The notes under the pieces are model-generated. The model was not told where the DNA came from. It saw only the letters and a list, made by a program, of their open reading frames with translations, and made no database searches. From positions 1,054,001 to 1,118,000 of the forward strand of contig NZ_JAJHIZ010000003.1 in NCBI RefSeq assembly GCF_021538615.1: a DNA stretch of 64,000 nucleotides, written 5' to 3'. This document shows, piece by piece, positions 52,737 to 61,543 of the stretch. How positions within the stretch are numbered: position 1 is the stretch's first letter; each line of letters starts with the position of its first letter. The translations under genes were made by a program, and so were the position numbers. Source of the stretch: Niabella agricola. GTDB taxonomy: Bacteria; Bacteroidota; Bacteroidia; Chitinophagales; Chitinophagaceae.

Positions 52737-55175
52737 TCAATCATCATCCCCTTTCTTTTTCTTTTCCGGGAACTTCAGGAACGCCGCCCGAACAGGAGAA
52801 GGTGCCGGTGTACCTTTAATGCCCATCCAAAGGATATCATTAAATACCAGGTCCGGAACGGCATCTTCTTTCGACCAGTCAAACTGCTCGCTCCAGGCGG
52901 CCAGCCTCCCTTGCGCAGGATTACGCTCCAGCAGGTTCATATTTGCAGGCAAATGATCAAATGCAGTAAAATCCGGTACAGCGGTAAAACAGCGCCACAT
53001 GGGCGTTGCAGCAGCATCATACTGCGTCATAGGTGGCATACCCAGGATCAGTTCTATGGTACGCAGCATGCCGGAAGTGGAATACATAGTATGATCTACA
53101 GACCGCCGTTTTACATAGGGACTGATTACATAGGCCGTACTCCGGTGGGCATCCACATGATCCGGCCCATTTTGGGCATCGTCTTCCAGGATAAAGATGG
53201 CGCATTCTTTCCAGATGGGACTCTTACTTATGTAATCGACAAACATTCCCACAGCCAGGTCATTATCGGCCACATGGGCAAAAGGCGTCTTGCGGCCCGC
53301 CCGCATTCCTTCCGTATGATCATTACCAAAACGTAAAGTAGTCAGCTGAGGAAGCGCATTGGCCGCCACCAACGAGTCAAAGTCCTGCTTCCACTGACGG
53401 AAGCGGGTGGTATCTGCCACACTCAGATCGTAGCCGGTATAACCCCGGGCAAAATGTCCGCTGAGCACATCCAGCTTTGCTTTCCCATCATCCACAAACT
53501 CGCCATAGGTACGGAAAGAGACCTTACTCCTTGCCGCATGATCCCAGATAAACCCATCGCGGTTATTGGCAACCTTCCGCTCGCCCTCTCCACCGTATGT
53601 ACCACCACGGCCGCCATAACTCGAGGGCCAGGTTTTTTCCAGATAGTCGGTGGCATAGGCGCCCATGCTCCAGTTATGCCCGTCGGCGCTTACTTCCGCA
53701 TCCACATAAAAATTATCCAACAGTACAAAGTCGCTCACAATCTTATGCTGGTTCGGCGTAATCCGTTCACCAAACAGGCAAAGACTGCTGTCGCCGTTTC
53801 CGCGTGCAACATCTCCCAGCACCTGGTCGTAGGTCCGGTTTTCCTTGATCACATAAAACACGTGCTTAATGGGAGAAGGAGCGCCCACTTTCATGGGAAC
53901 CGGATTACCCGCTTCACCCTGTGCATTCAGTTCTTTGCTTTTCGAATAGGGCGTATTTTGGTAGACGGAACGCGCATATACCGCCAGTTGCTGTGGTGTG
54001 GGTGTATGAATAAAACTCAGGCTGCCCCGAAACAGCCCGGCTATATACTGCACTTTTGCAGAACGACTGCTATCGCCCGCATGCCGCAGTACCACTTCTT
54101 TTTTATTCACCGGGTTGGGACCATAAGGGTTGGCCATGGATGACAGCCCCTTACCATTGGTAACCAGGATCTGCTTCCCCACCACCTTCACATTGGTGGG
54201 ATACCAGCCTACGGGGATAAATCCCTTTGAAACCGATTTTGACGGCACCGATACATCAAACACTGCCAGGCAGTTGTTATCAGCGTTAGCTACATACAGC
54301 GTCTTCTCATCCGCTGAAAGCGCCACTCCGTTGCTGGTAGAACCACTGGGGGCATTGGGATAAAGAGCCGCATTCAACGTCTCCGTCACTTTGTTGTTTG
54401 CCGTGTTGATCACAGACACCGAGTTGTCATTAGCGTTGGCCACATAAAGCAGCTTTCCATTCTTACTGATACAGATCTCATTCGGATGATTTCCGGTAGC
54501 GATCGTTGCTGTGATCTTTTGCCTGGCCACATCCCATACAAGCAATTTGCCTCCGCCCCAAATACTGATATAAAGCTTTTTCCGGTCGGGAGACAGTTTG
54601 CAGGTATAGGCTTCCGATCCAAGCCCGGTTTTACACTTTATTTTTTTAGTGGCCAGGTCAAATATATAGAGGCTACTGTCTTCCCGGGTAACCACATACA
54701 GCTGGTTGGTGCTTTTATCATCCACATCCAAACCAGCAGTTCCGATACGGTTCGGCCATTTTTCACCCAATACAAAAGAGTCCTTTAAAGCCAGGCGGTT
54801 GTTTTGTAGCGCATATCTTTTTACCACATTATCATGGCCGCCGGATGCATAGAGATAATGGTCGTTACTGCTAAAAGCCAGTCCGTACCAGGATTTCGCT
54901 ATGATGATGCTGTCGATTCTTTTTTTTGTCATCAGATCCACCAGATCGATTGTCTGCGTGCTCTGCCCGTTATTGGTAACGGCCGCCAGACGTCGGTTAT
55001 TGCTGATCACCAGATTCAGTGGCAGATCACCCAGGGGAAGCTGGGTTCCGGCCGGAGTCAGCGACCAGCCATTGGGAAGTAAAATTTTATCACGTTCAAC
55101 CCGGGGCTGCGAAAAGCCGGGAACAACCATTATAGCCAGTACTATTGCAGCAATAAAACAGGATACTCGATTCAT
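52737..55175 (-). CDS. YncE-like beta-propeller / phosphoesterase (phospholipase-C-like) fusion
   Basis: A secreted 812-residue protein. After a signal peptide (MNRVSCFIAAIVLAIMVVPG), residues ~40-390 form a seven-bladed propeller with YVANANDNSVSVINT-type repeats. Residues ~420-790 form a phosphoesterase domain of the phospholipase C/AcpA type, beginning HVFYVIKENRTYDQVLGD and including FILEDDAQNGPDHVDAHRS with metal-binding residues. This fusion is known in Bacteroidota as bifunctional YncE/alkaline phosphatase family. It likely releases phosphate from organic phosphates outside the cytoplasm. The C terminus is a Lys/Asp-rich tail. Confidence 0.88.
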   Translation of the reverse strand: MNRVSCFIAAIVLAIMVVPGFSQPRVERDKILLPNGWSLTPAGTQLPLGDLPLNLVISNNRRLAAVTNNGQSTQTIDLVDLMTKKRIDSIIIAKSWYGLAFSSNDHYLYASGGHDNVVKRYALQNNRLALKDSFVLGEKWPNRIGTAGLDVDDKSTNQLYVVTREDSSLYIFDLATKKIKCKTGLGSEAYTCKLSPDRKKLYISIWGGGKLLVWDVARQKITATIATGNHPNEICISKNGKLLYVANANDNSVSVINTANNKVTETLNAALYPNAPSGSTSNGVALSADEKTLYVANADNNCLAVFDVSVPSKSVSKGFIPVGWYPTNVKVVGKQILVTNGKGLSSMANPYGPNPVNKKEVVLRHAGDSSRSAKVQYIAGLFRGSLSFIHTPTPQQLAVYARSVYQNTPYSKSKELNAQGEAGNPVPMKVGAPSPIKHVFYVIKENRTYDQVLGDVARGNGDSSLCLFGERITPNQHKIVSDFVLLDNFYVDAEVSADGHNWSMGAYATDYLEKTWPSSYGGRGGTYGGEGERKVANNRDGFIWDHAARSKVSFRTYGEFVDDGKAKLDVLSGHFARGYTGYDLSVADTTRFRQWKQDFDSLVAANALPQLTTLRFGNDHTEGMRAGRKTPFAHVADNDLAVGMFVDYISKSPIWKECAIFILEDDAQNGPDHVDAHRSTAYVISPYVKRRSVDHTMYSTSGMLRTIELILGMPPMTQYDAAATPMWRCFTAVPDFTAFDHLPANMNLLERNPAQGRLAAWSEQFDWSKEDAVPDLVFNDILWMGIKGTPAPSPVRAAFLKFPEKKKKGDDD

Positions 55176-55622
55176 GTTACAAATTAATCGTTTTTGCCTT
55201 TACTGATCACCAGGAACGATGATAAATAAGGCAAAGTTAATATGGAGGAATCTGAGAATTTGAAAATCTGGAAAATGTGAACATGTTGTGGCCATGAAGA
55301 TCCATTATCACTATCTGGCATCATTCCTATGGCACCCTGGTATCCCTGCCCCCCAAACCAACCACAATAACTTTTAATTTACTCATGAAAGCCTACCCTG
55401 AAACATTGAACCTTAAACCTGAAACAAAACATTCCCTGTCCCCTGAACAACTCAACCAAGAAACACGCATTCAGTATTCGGCTTTTAACCCATATCATCA
55501 AGCATCAAACGGGATCCAACCTTGAACATTAAACCTAAAACATGTCCTTAACCTGACAAAATGACCTTAACACCGGCGATGGTATTGCATTTGATGTAAA
55601 ACGAAAAAAATTTCTAGGCATT
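55176..55622. other. intergenic region with short TTAAACCTGAAAC-type repeats
   Basis: About 450 bp upstream of htpG with no gene. Copies of AACATTGAACCTTAAACCTG (near 55403) and TTGAACATTAAACCTAAAAC (near 55522) occur here, with relatives near 2946 and 25957. A GAGAATTTGAAAATCTGGAA stretch near 55252 is another low-complexity repeat. No heat-shock promoter or CIRCE element was recognised. Confidence 0.5.
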
Positions 55623-57509
55623 ATGATACAAGAAAAAGGCTCAATTTCCATTCATACGGAGAACATTTTCCCGATTATTAAAAAATTCCTTTATTCGGAT
55701 CATGAGATCTTTCTTCGCGAATTGGTTTCCAATGCGGTAGATGCGATTCAAAAAGCAAAGCGCCTGGCGTCACTGGGCCAGTTTAGCGGTGAGATCGGCG
55801 CTCCTTTAGTGGAGATAAAACTGAATAAGGAATCAAAGACGATTACCATCTCTGATAATGGGATCGGTATGACCGCTGAAGAAATAAAAAAATACATCAA
55901 CCAGATCGCTTTCTCCGGTGCGGAGGAGTTTATGGAGAAATTCAAAGAAGCAAAAGACGCTTCCGAGATCATTGGCCGTTTCGGACTTGGATTTTATTCG
56001 GCCTTTATGGTGGCCGACCGGGTGGAAATCCAGACCTTAAGTTTCCAACCCGGAGCGGAACCTGCAAAATGGTCCTGCGATGGCAGCACTGAATTTGAGA
56101 TCAGCGAAGGTAGCCGCACCACCAGGGGTACCGATGTGATCCTTTACGTAAATGATGAGAACAAAGACTTCCTGGAGCCCCACCGCATTGAAAGCATCCT
56201 CGAAAAATATGCAAAGTTCCTGCCGGTACCCGTTCAGTTTGGCACTAAAACAGAAAGCGAACCCGATGGTGAAGACGAAGAAGGCAAACCCAAATATAAA
56301 AGCGTAGAGGTACCCAATATCGTTAACACCGGTGTTCCTATCTGGACAAAGGCGCCCAGCGAACTGAAAGATGAGGATTACCTGAATTTTTACCGGGAGC
56401 TGTACCCCATGAGCGAAGACCCCCTGTTCTGGATCCACCTGAATGTGGACTACCCCTTCCATCTGACCGGGGTGCTTTATTTTCCCAAGATCAAAAACGA
56501 TATCGAACTGCAGCGCAATAAGATCAAGCTGTACAGTCGCCAGGTATTTATTACCGATGAGGTGAAAGACATTGTACCTGAATTCCTGATGTTGTTGCAC
56601 GGGGTAATCGATTCTCCTGATATCCCGCTGAACGTTTCCCGCTCCTTCCTGCAGTCAGACGGTAATGTAAAAAAGATCAATACCTATATTACTAAAAAAG
56701 TAGCAGATAAACTGGCAGAGCTCTTTAAGAACGACCGCAAGAGCTATGAAGAAAAATGGAATGATATCGGCGTATTTGTAAAATATGGGGCTATCAGTGA
56801 ACCCAAATTCTGGGAGCGGGCAAAAGACTTTGTATTGCTGGGTAACACAAAGAAAGAGTTTTATACCCTAAATGAATACAAGGATAAAGTAACACCGGCT
56901 CAAAAAGATAAAGACGATAACCTGGTATACCTGTACACCCCCAATGCAGAAAGGCAGGACGGATATATACAGGCGGCCAATAAAAAAGGCTATGACGTAC
57001 TGCTGATGGACAGTCCGCTCGACAACCATTTTATCAGCCACCTGGAACGTGACCTGGAAAAAACGCAGATCAAACGGGTGGATGCCGATGTTCTGGAAAA
57101 ACTGATCGACAAGGGTGAGACCCTTTCCAGCAATTTATCCGAAGAACAAACCAAGGAGATCAAAGAAGTTTTTGAAAAGGCCATTACCAAACCAGGTATG
57201 GACGTAAGCGTGGAAACACTTTCTGCCGAAGCCATGCCGGTAACCGTTACCATGGATGAGTTTATGCGCCGGATGAAAGATATGGCTGCCATGGGCGGCG
57301 GCATGAGTTTTTACGGAACCCTTCCTGATAAATATAAAGTAGCTATCAATGCCAACCACCCACTGGCTACAAAGATCCTGGCTGAAACCAATGCTGATGC
57401 ACGGCAGGCGTTGGCACGGCAGGCTTTTGACCTGGCCTTATTAGCGCAGGGCATGCTCACCGGAGCAGACCTTACTTCATTTGTAGAAAGAAGCGTGAAG
57501 ATGATCTAA
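55623..57509 (+). CDS. htpG: molecular chaperone HtpG (Hsp90)
   Basis: Cytosolic Hsp90 of 628 residues. The GHKL ATPase domain shows ELVSNAVDAIQKA (Glu and Asn of the ATP site), ISDNGIGMTAEEI and GRFGLGFYSAFMVAD. The middle domain contains LNVSRSFLQSD with the catalytic arginine, and the C-terminal dimerisation domain ends in DLTSFVERSVKMI. An acidic insertion (GEDEEGKPKY near residue 218) follows the N-terminal domain. Monocistronic, with a bidirectional terminator downstream. Confidence 0.97.
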   Translation: MIQEKGSISIHTENIFPIIKKFLYSDHEIFLRELVSNAVDAIQKAKRLASLGQFSGEIGAPLVEIKLNKESKTITISDNGIGMTAEEIKKYINQIAFSGAEEFMEKFKEAKDASEIIGRFGLGFYSAFMVADRVEIQTLSFQPGAEPAKWSCDGSTEFEISEGSRTTRGTDVILYVNDENKDFLEPHRIESILEKYAKFLPVPVQFGTKTESEPDGEDEEGKPKYKSVEVPNIVNTGVPIWTKAPSELKDEDYLNFYRELYPMSEDPLFWIHLNVDYPFHLTGVLYFPKIKNDIELQRNKIKLYSRQVFITDEVKDIVPEFLMLLHGVIDSPDIPLNVSRSFLQSDGNVKKINTYITKKVADKLAELFKNDRKSYEEKWNDIGVFVKYGAISEPKFWERAKDFVLLGNTKKEFYTLNEYKDKVTPAQKDKDDNLVYLYTPNAERQDGYIQAANKKGYDVLLMDSPLDNHFISHLERDLEKTQIKRVDADVLEKLIDKGETLSSNLSEEQTKEIKEVFEKAITKPGMDVSVETLSAEAMPVTVTMDEFMRRMKDMAAMGGGMSFYGTLPDKYKVAINANHPLATKILAETNADARQALARQAFDLALLAQGMLTGADLTSFVERSVKMI

Positions 57510-57528
57510 AGATTTTCCGCATAGTATT

Positions 57529-57563
57529 AAAAAGCAGCTCGTATTTAAGAGCCGCTTTTTTTA
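57529..57563. terminator. bidirectional terminator after htpG
   Basis: AAAAAGCAGCTC (57529-57540) pairs with GAGCCGCTTTTTT (57549-57561) around an eight-base loop, with one bulge. The plus strand ends in seven T residues and the minus strand in TTTTTAATAC, so it can serve both htpG and the convergent phosphatase gene. Confidence 0.85.
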
Positions 57564-57600
57564 TTTCGGAAGTAACCGTTTCTTCCTGGAGTTTACTTTT

Positions 57601-58803
57601 CTATTTTGCCGGTACGATGCTGAGCTGGTCGACCAATTTGCCCATCGGATCAAAAATGCGAAAGCGGGCTTCCGATTCGGTAATACTTGCTTTAATGATA
57701 TGATTATTGGAATTTACAATAATGGGAAACCGCGTAGCATCTGAAGGTTGTTGAATGCGGTGCCGGTGTTCGTGCGCGCTCAGCATTACCTGGATGCCAG
57801 CCTCATTAAGAATGGGCACCCATTTTTTTGTAATCTCCTGGTTTCCGTGCCAACCGTTGGCAGGCGGGATATGACAAATGGCGATCTTATATTTGGCCTT
57901 TTGGAATGCATCGGTTTGTATGATAGCACGCAGCCATTTTGCCTGTTCGGTCCGGTAGGCATCCATGTCCGTAATGCCACTGTATTCAATATCCGAATCG
58001 GGCTTATCTTCTCCTCCATCTAAAACAATAAAACAGGCGTCCCCCCGGGTAAACATATAATAAAGACGCCCGTTATTGCCCGGAAAATATTCGGGAAACT
58101 GCGCTGCAAATGGTCCCCGGGTTTCATGATTTCCGCGGGCATAATACATTGGTATCTCACTGGCGAATAATAAGGTGGCTGTGTCCATAAAACCACGGAA
58201 CACCTGCTCCTCGCTCAAAGAGCTGTTGACCATATCGCCGTTAAATACCACAAACCCGGTTCTCGAAAAATCAACCTGCCCCAGCAATTGCTTCAATACC
58301 GGGTTCCGTTCGTGAATATCATTGACCACCGCAAACTCAAAAGGGCCGGGCGTTCCGTTGGTACGGAACATGAGCGGCTTTCTCTGGTATACGGCTGTAG
58401 CGGCCACATCGCCATATTGCACTTTTACCCATTCGTGCTTCAGCACTTCCTGGCTATACACCCGGTAGCGGTAATGCGTGTCGGCCGTTAAATCCGTCAG
58501 CGTTACCCGGTGCACTGTACCCACCTTCTTTAACCCGTTAGCGGCACTGAAATATTTGGGACGCTCTTTCTGGTAAAAATGACTGTCATCATCCGGAGCC
58601 AGTTCTACCCAGGCTGTTGCCGGTTTGTTCGTAGTCCATATGATGGATACACTGGAATCGGTCATCGCCTGCAGATAAGGCCCATGCGTGATCTGTATTT
58701 TTTCCTGTGCCCTACTGCTTAATGAAACGGTAAGAAAAAGCAACCAAAGCGTCATCTTTACCGGAAGCGGGCTTACCCGGAGTCCTTTCATTTTCATAAA
58801 CAT
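57601..58803 (-). CDS. metallophosphoesterase with purple-acid-phosphatase N-terminal domain
   Basis: A secreted phosphatase of 400 residues. After a signal peptide (hydrophobic run LWLLFLTVSLSSRAQ) comes a fibronectin-like domain (ITHGPYLQAMTDSSVSIIWT). The calcineurin-like catalytic domain has all metal motifs: VVNDIHERN, FNGDMVN, RGNHETRG, CHIPPANGWH and SAHEHRHR. ATG 58803 is preferred to the longer frame at 58842. It is the last gene of a minus-strand run of SusC, SusD, EEP enzyme and phosphatase, suggesting a shared role in use of phosphorylated substrates. Confidence 0.88.
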   Translation of the reverse strand: MFMKMKGLRVSPLPVKMTLWLLFLTVSLSSRAQEKIQITHGPYLQAMTDSSVSIIWTTNKPATAWVELAPDDDSHFYQKERPKYFSAANGLKKVGTVHRVTLTDLTADTHYRYRVYSQEVLKHEWVKVQYGDVAATAVYQRKPLMFRTNGTPGPFEFAVVNDIHERNPVLKQLLGQVDFSRTGFVVFNGDMVNSSLSEEQVFRGFMDTATLLFASEIPMYYARGNHETRGPFAAQFPEYFPGNNGRLYYMFTRGDACFIVLDGGEDKPDSDIEYSGITDMDAYRTEQAKWLRAIIQTDAFQKAKYKIAICHIPPANGWHGNQEITKKWVPILNEAGIQVMLSAHEHRHRIQQPSDATRFPIIVNSNNHIIKASITESEARFRIFDPMGKLVDQLSIVPAK

Positions 58804-58887
58804 CTTTTGTTTTGTTAAACATACCTGAATATTCAGGTGCATCCTATTCTTCCTGGCCGGGCAGTGAAGACACTACCCGAGGCTTCC

Positions 58888-59691
58888 CTATTTTACCAGT
58901 TCCAGCGTAACCAATACCGGCTTATGATCGGAAGCGTCTTCATTACCGATCACTTCTACTTTTTTTACATTCCACGTTCTTCCCTGGTTTAGGAAAATAT
59001 AATCCAGCCGGATCTTTGGCTTGGTATAGGGGAACGTAAGCTGCGGATTACCGAACCGCACGGCAGCATCGTCCATTCGCTGCGTAATGATCGCATACGC
59101 TTTGGATTCCGGCGTAATATTAAAGTCGCCGCCAACCGCCACCGGCAGGTTCATCCCCAACAAAATATCGGCAACAGCCTTTGCCTGTGCCTGCCGGTTT
59201 TCATCAAATTCATGACAAAGATGCGTACCGGCAAATACCATCTTTTTTCCGTTTGGGAACCGGTGCTCAATGGTGATCAGCGCTCTTCCTTCGCCCCCGG
59301 CGGGAATAGGCAGGTGATGCACCACAGGTTTACCAGGATAGCGCGATAACAAGCCTTCACCATAACCGCCCTCGCTATAGTCCATTGCCTTTGCAAAGTA
59401 TCCATGCATACCAGTCATTTTTGCCAGTTCCGCTACCAGGTCCTTTTTAACACCACCGTTAAAGGACGCCGTTCTTTTGGTCATGCTGTCTACCTCCTGC
59501 ATAGCCACAAAATCGGGCTTATACCGGTTGATTACCGCTGCAATCTTTTTGAGATTGCTCTTTCCATTCGCATAATGTTCTTCTCCATGATAGACATTAT
59601 AGGTAAGTACTTTTATGGTTTGGGCACGGGCAACAGTACCACATGCTGCAGTAAATAAAAGCAGGACTGCGAATAAATAATTTCTGCTCAT
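58888..59691 (-). CDS. endonuclease/exonuclease/phosphatase-family enzyme, secreted
   Basis: A 267-residue EEP-fold hydrolase with a signal peptide (MSRNYLFAVLLLFTAACG, possible lipobox Cys17). Catalytic motifs are VLTYNVYHGE, AMQEVDS, GGDFNITPES and the final SDHKPVL. Family members hydrolyse phosphodiesters in DNA, sphingomyelin or inositol phosphates. ATG 59691 is chosen because a terminator-like hairpin (59727-59758) lies inside the longer frame. It follows susD and precedes the purple-acid-phosphatase-like gene by 84 bp. Confidence 0.88.
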   Translation of the reverse strand: MSRNYLFAVLLLFTAACGTVARAQTIKVLTYNVYHGEEHYANGKSNLKKIAAVINRYKPDFVAMQEVDSMTKRTASFNGGVKKDLVAELAKMTGMHGYFAKAMDYSEGGYGEGLLSRYPGKPVVHHLPIPAGGEGRALITIEHRFPNGKKMVFAGTHLCHEFDENRQAQAKAVADILLGMNLPVAVGGDFNITPESKAYAIITQRMDDAAVRFGNPQLTFPYTKPKIRLDYIFLNQGRTWNVKKVEVIGNEDASDHKPVLVTLELVK

Positions 59692-59726
59692 CGTTATGCT
59701 GTTTCTGTTTTGCAATTTTGAAAAGA

Positions 59727-59758
59727 GATGATACCGGTATGAAAATACCAGTATCATC
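59727..59758 (-). terminator. hairpin between the second susD and the EEP gene
   Basis: GATGATACCGGTAT (59727-59740) pairs with ATACCAGTATCATC (59745-59758) with one mismatch and a four-base loop. The minus strand continues TCTTTTC and the plus strand TTCTTTTTG. It may end the susCD transcript or reduce expression of the downstream genes. Confidence 0.75.
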
Positions 59759-59779
59759 TTCTTTTTGATTCGACCCTGG

Positions 59780-61531
59780 TTACTTCCAGTTAGGATTTTG
59801 TACCAGGCTGGGGTTTAACTGGATTTCCTGTACCGGGATCGGCTCCAGGTAATCCCGGTCTTCATTAAATATCTTGGCAACCTGGGGATTTACCAGGATC
59901 GCACCTCCATTTGTATTATTTTCCAGGATGACCTCACTGCCCAGTTTCAGGTACTGCGGCCCGCTTTCCGGCGGCCTTGTTCCGGTATAAATATATACAT
60001 CCACCTTGCCATCCCCGTCCAGGTCATAAGGGCCTACGCCCGGGAAATACATGCCTTTAAACTGCTCTGCAAAAAGATGTCCTTCCTTCCATCGTAACAG
60101 GTCCCGGCGACGGAAGCTTTCCATCACCAGCTCGATCCTTCGTTCGCGGCGGACTTCAAGAATGATTCCCTTATTAGCACCTGAAACATGGGTATACTGC
60201 GCGGCCAGATAGCTATCGGGAGTTGCGTTGGCAGCTACCAGATTCAGATTGGGCATTCCCACACGATCGCGTAGCAATTTTATTGATTTATCGATATCCG
60301 CCTGCGTCAGTGTACCCAACTCCGCCTTGGCTTCTGCAAAATTCAGCAGCACCTCCGCATAGCGCATAACAGGCATGTCGTTGGTCGACCGGTTATAAAA
60401 ATCTTCCGCTTCTGTGGTCACGAATTTTATCAGCTGATACCCGGTAACAGTTCCGGTAAAATCCGGCGGCAATTTTTTTGTATTCCCGGTACGGGTATAT
60501 CCGGGAGTCCGGATGGTTTGAGATAATCTCGGATCACGGTTCTGTACTTCATTAAAGAAAGTAAGGGTATTGTAACCGGCTTTGTCTGTAAACCTTGAAC
60601 CATCCTTCATCAGGTAACTGTTTACAAGCTTCTTTTCCAGCCCCGGCCGGCCGTAAGATGCCGTCAGCGTATAATAATTTACATTATGCCATATCTGCAG
60701 ATCATTACTGAACCGGCGCGTCAGGATCACTTCTTTTTCGATCGCCGACTTTGAGGCAAACAGCTCCTGGTAAGCTTTGTCTGGTGTGCTCGAATACAGT
60801 TCATAAGAACCGCTGTTAATCAGTATTTCCGCGGCTTTAGCGGCCTCTGTCAAAAACCGGTCTGCATCCGGCAAATTAAACTCGGGGTGGTATTTGCGAA
60901 AGGTGCCTTCAAACAGGCAGATCCTCGATTTATAAGCAAGGGCCGTCCATTTTGTGACTTTTTCAACAGATTTTTTTGTATCCATCCAGCTGATCGCCGT
61001 ATCCAGATCGGCCAGTATACTGTCCATCACCAGGGTTCGTTTATCCCGGGGCCGGTTTAGTAATGAAGAGTCCTTTATATCGATCACCGCGCTATACCAG
61101 GGAACATCTCCAAACGTAGCTACCTTATCAAAATAAAAAAGGGCCCGGAACAGGTGCGCCACCCCACCATAGTGTTTCGCGCCGGGCACTTGCGCCTTTT
61201 GGTAGTTTAATAAAAAATAATTGATATTCCTTAAATAATACCAGTTCCAGCTTCCGCCCGAAACGGGGACCACCCGCTTGCCGGTTAAAAAATCACTCAA
61301 GCTGTTTTTGATCACGTTGTCATCATCTTCGTTATAAACTCCTTCAGCAGTCGGTATCGCCGCAGTATTGGCGTAGAAAGAATTCGTATACAATTCCAGG
61401 TCCTTTTCGGTGTTAAAAAAGATCTCCGGGATAATTTCACTTTGTGGCGCCCGGTCCAGGAATCCTTTTTTACACTGAACCAGGAAACCCGACATAAAAA
61501 TAAACAGCACGACTATTTTATATTGCTTCAT
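59780..61531 (-). CDS. SusD/RagB-family nutrient-binding outer-membrane lipoprotein (second pair)
   Basis: Surface lipoprotein of 583 residues. The signal MKQYKIVVLFIFMSGFLVQC ends at Cys20, followed by KKGFLDRAPQSEI, a typical SusD start. Core landmarks are AHLFRALFYFDKVATFGDVPWY near residue 130, VMRYAEVLLNFAEAKAELG and RRERRIELVMESFRRRDLLRW. It lies 12 bp downstream of its susC partner. Downstream phosphoesterases on the same strand suggest that the imported substrate is a phosphate ester. Confidence 0.93.
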   Translation of the reverse strand: MKQYKIVVLFIFMSGFLVQCKKGFLDRAPQSEIIPEIFFNTEKDLELYTNSFYANTAAIPTAEGVYNEDDDNVIKNSLSDFLTGKRVVPVSGGSWNWYYLRNINYFLLNYQKAQVPGAKHYGGVAHLFRALFYFDKVATFGDVPWYSAVIDIKDSSLLNRPRDKRTLVMDSILADLDTAISWMDTKKSVEKVTKWTALAYKSRICLFEGTFRKYHPEFNLPDADRFLTEAAKAAEILINSGSYELYSSTPDKAYQELFASKSAIEKEVILTRRFSNDLQIWHNVNYYTLTASYGRPGLEKKLVNSYLMKDGSRFTDKAGYNTLTFFNEVQNRDPRLSQTIRTPGYTRTGNTKKLPPDFTGTVTGYQLIKFVTTEAEDFYNRSTNDMPVMRYAEVLLNFAEAKAELGTLTQADIDKSIKLLRDRVGMPNLNLVAANATPDSYLAAQYTHVSGANKGIILEVRRERRIELVMESFRRRDLLRWKEGHLFAEQFKGMYFPGVGPYDLDGDGKVDVYIYTGTRPPESGPQYLKLGSEVILENNTNGGAILVNPQVAKIFNEDRDYLEPIPVQEIQLNPSLVQNPNWK

Positions 61532-61543
61532 ATCGTTTGAATT

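Noticed and set aside
52462..52740. 92-codon minus-strand frame between the MATE and phosphoesterase genes
   Set aside because: It runs through the dispersed repeat and its repeated RRLPPRHENGLSL-like wording is an artefact of that repeat.
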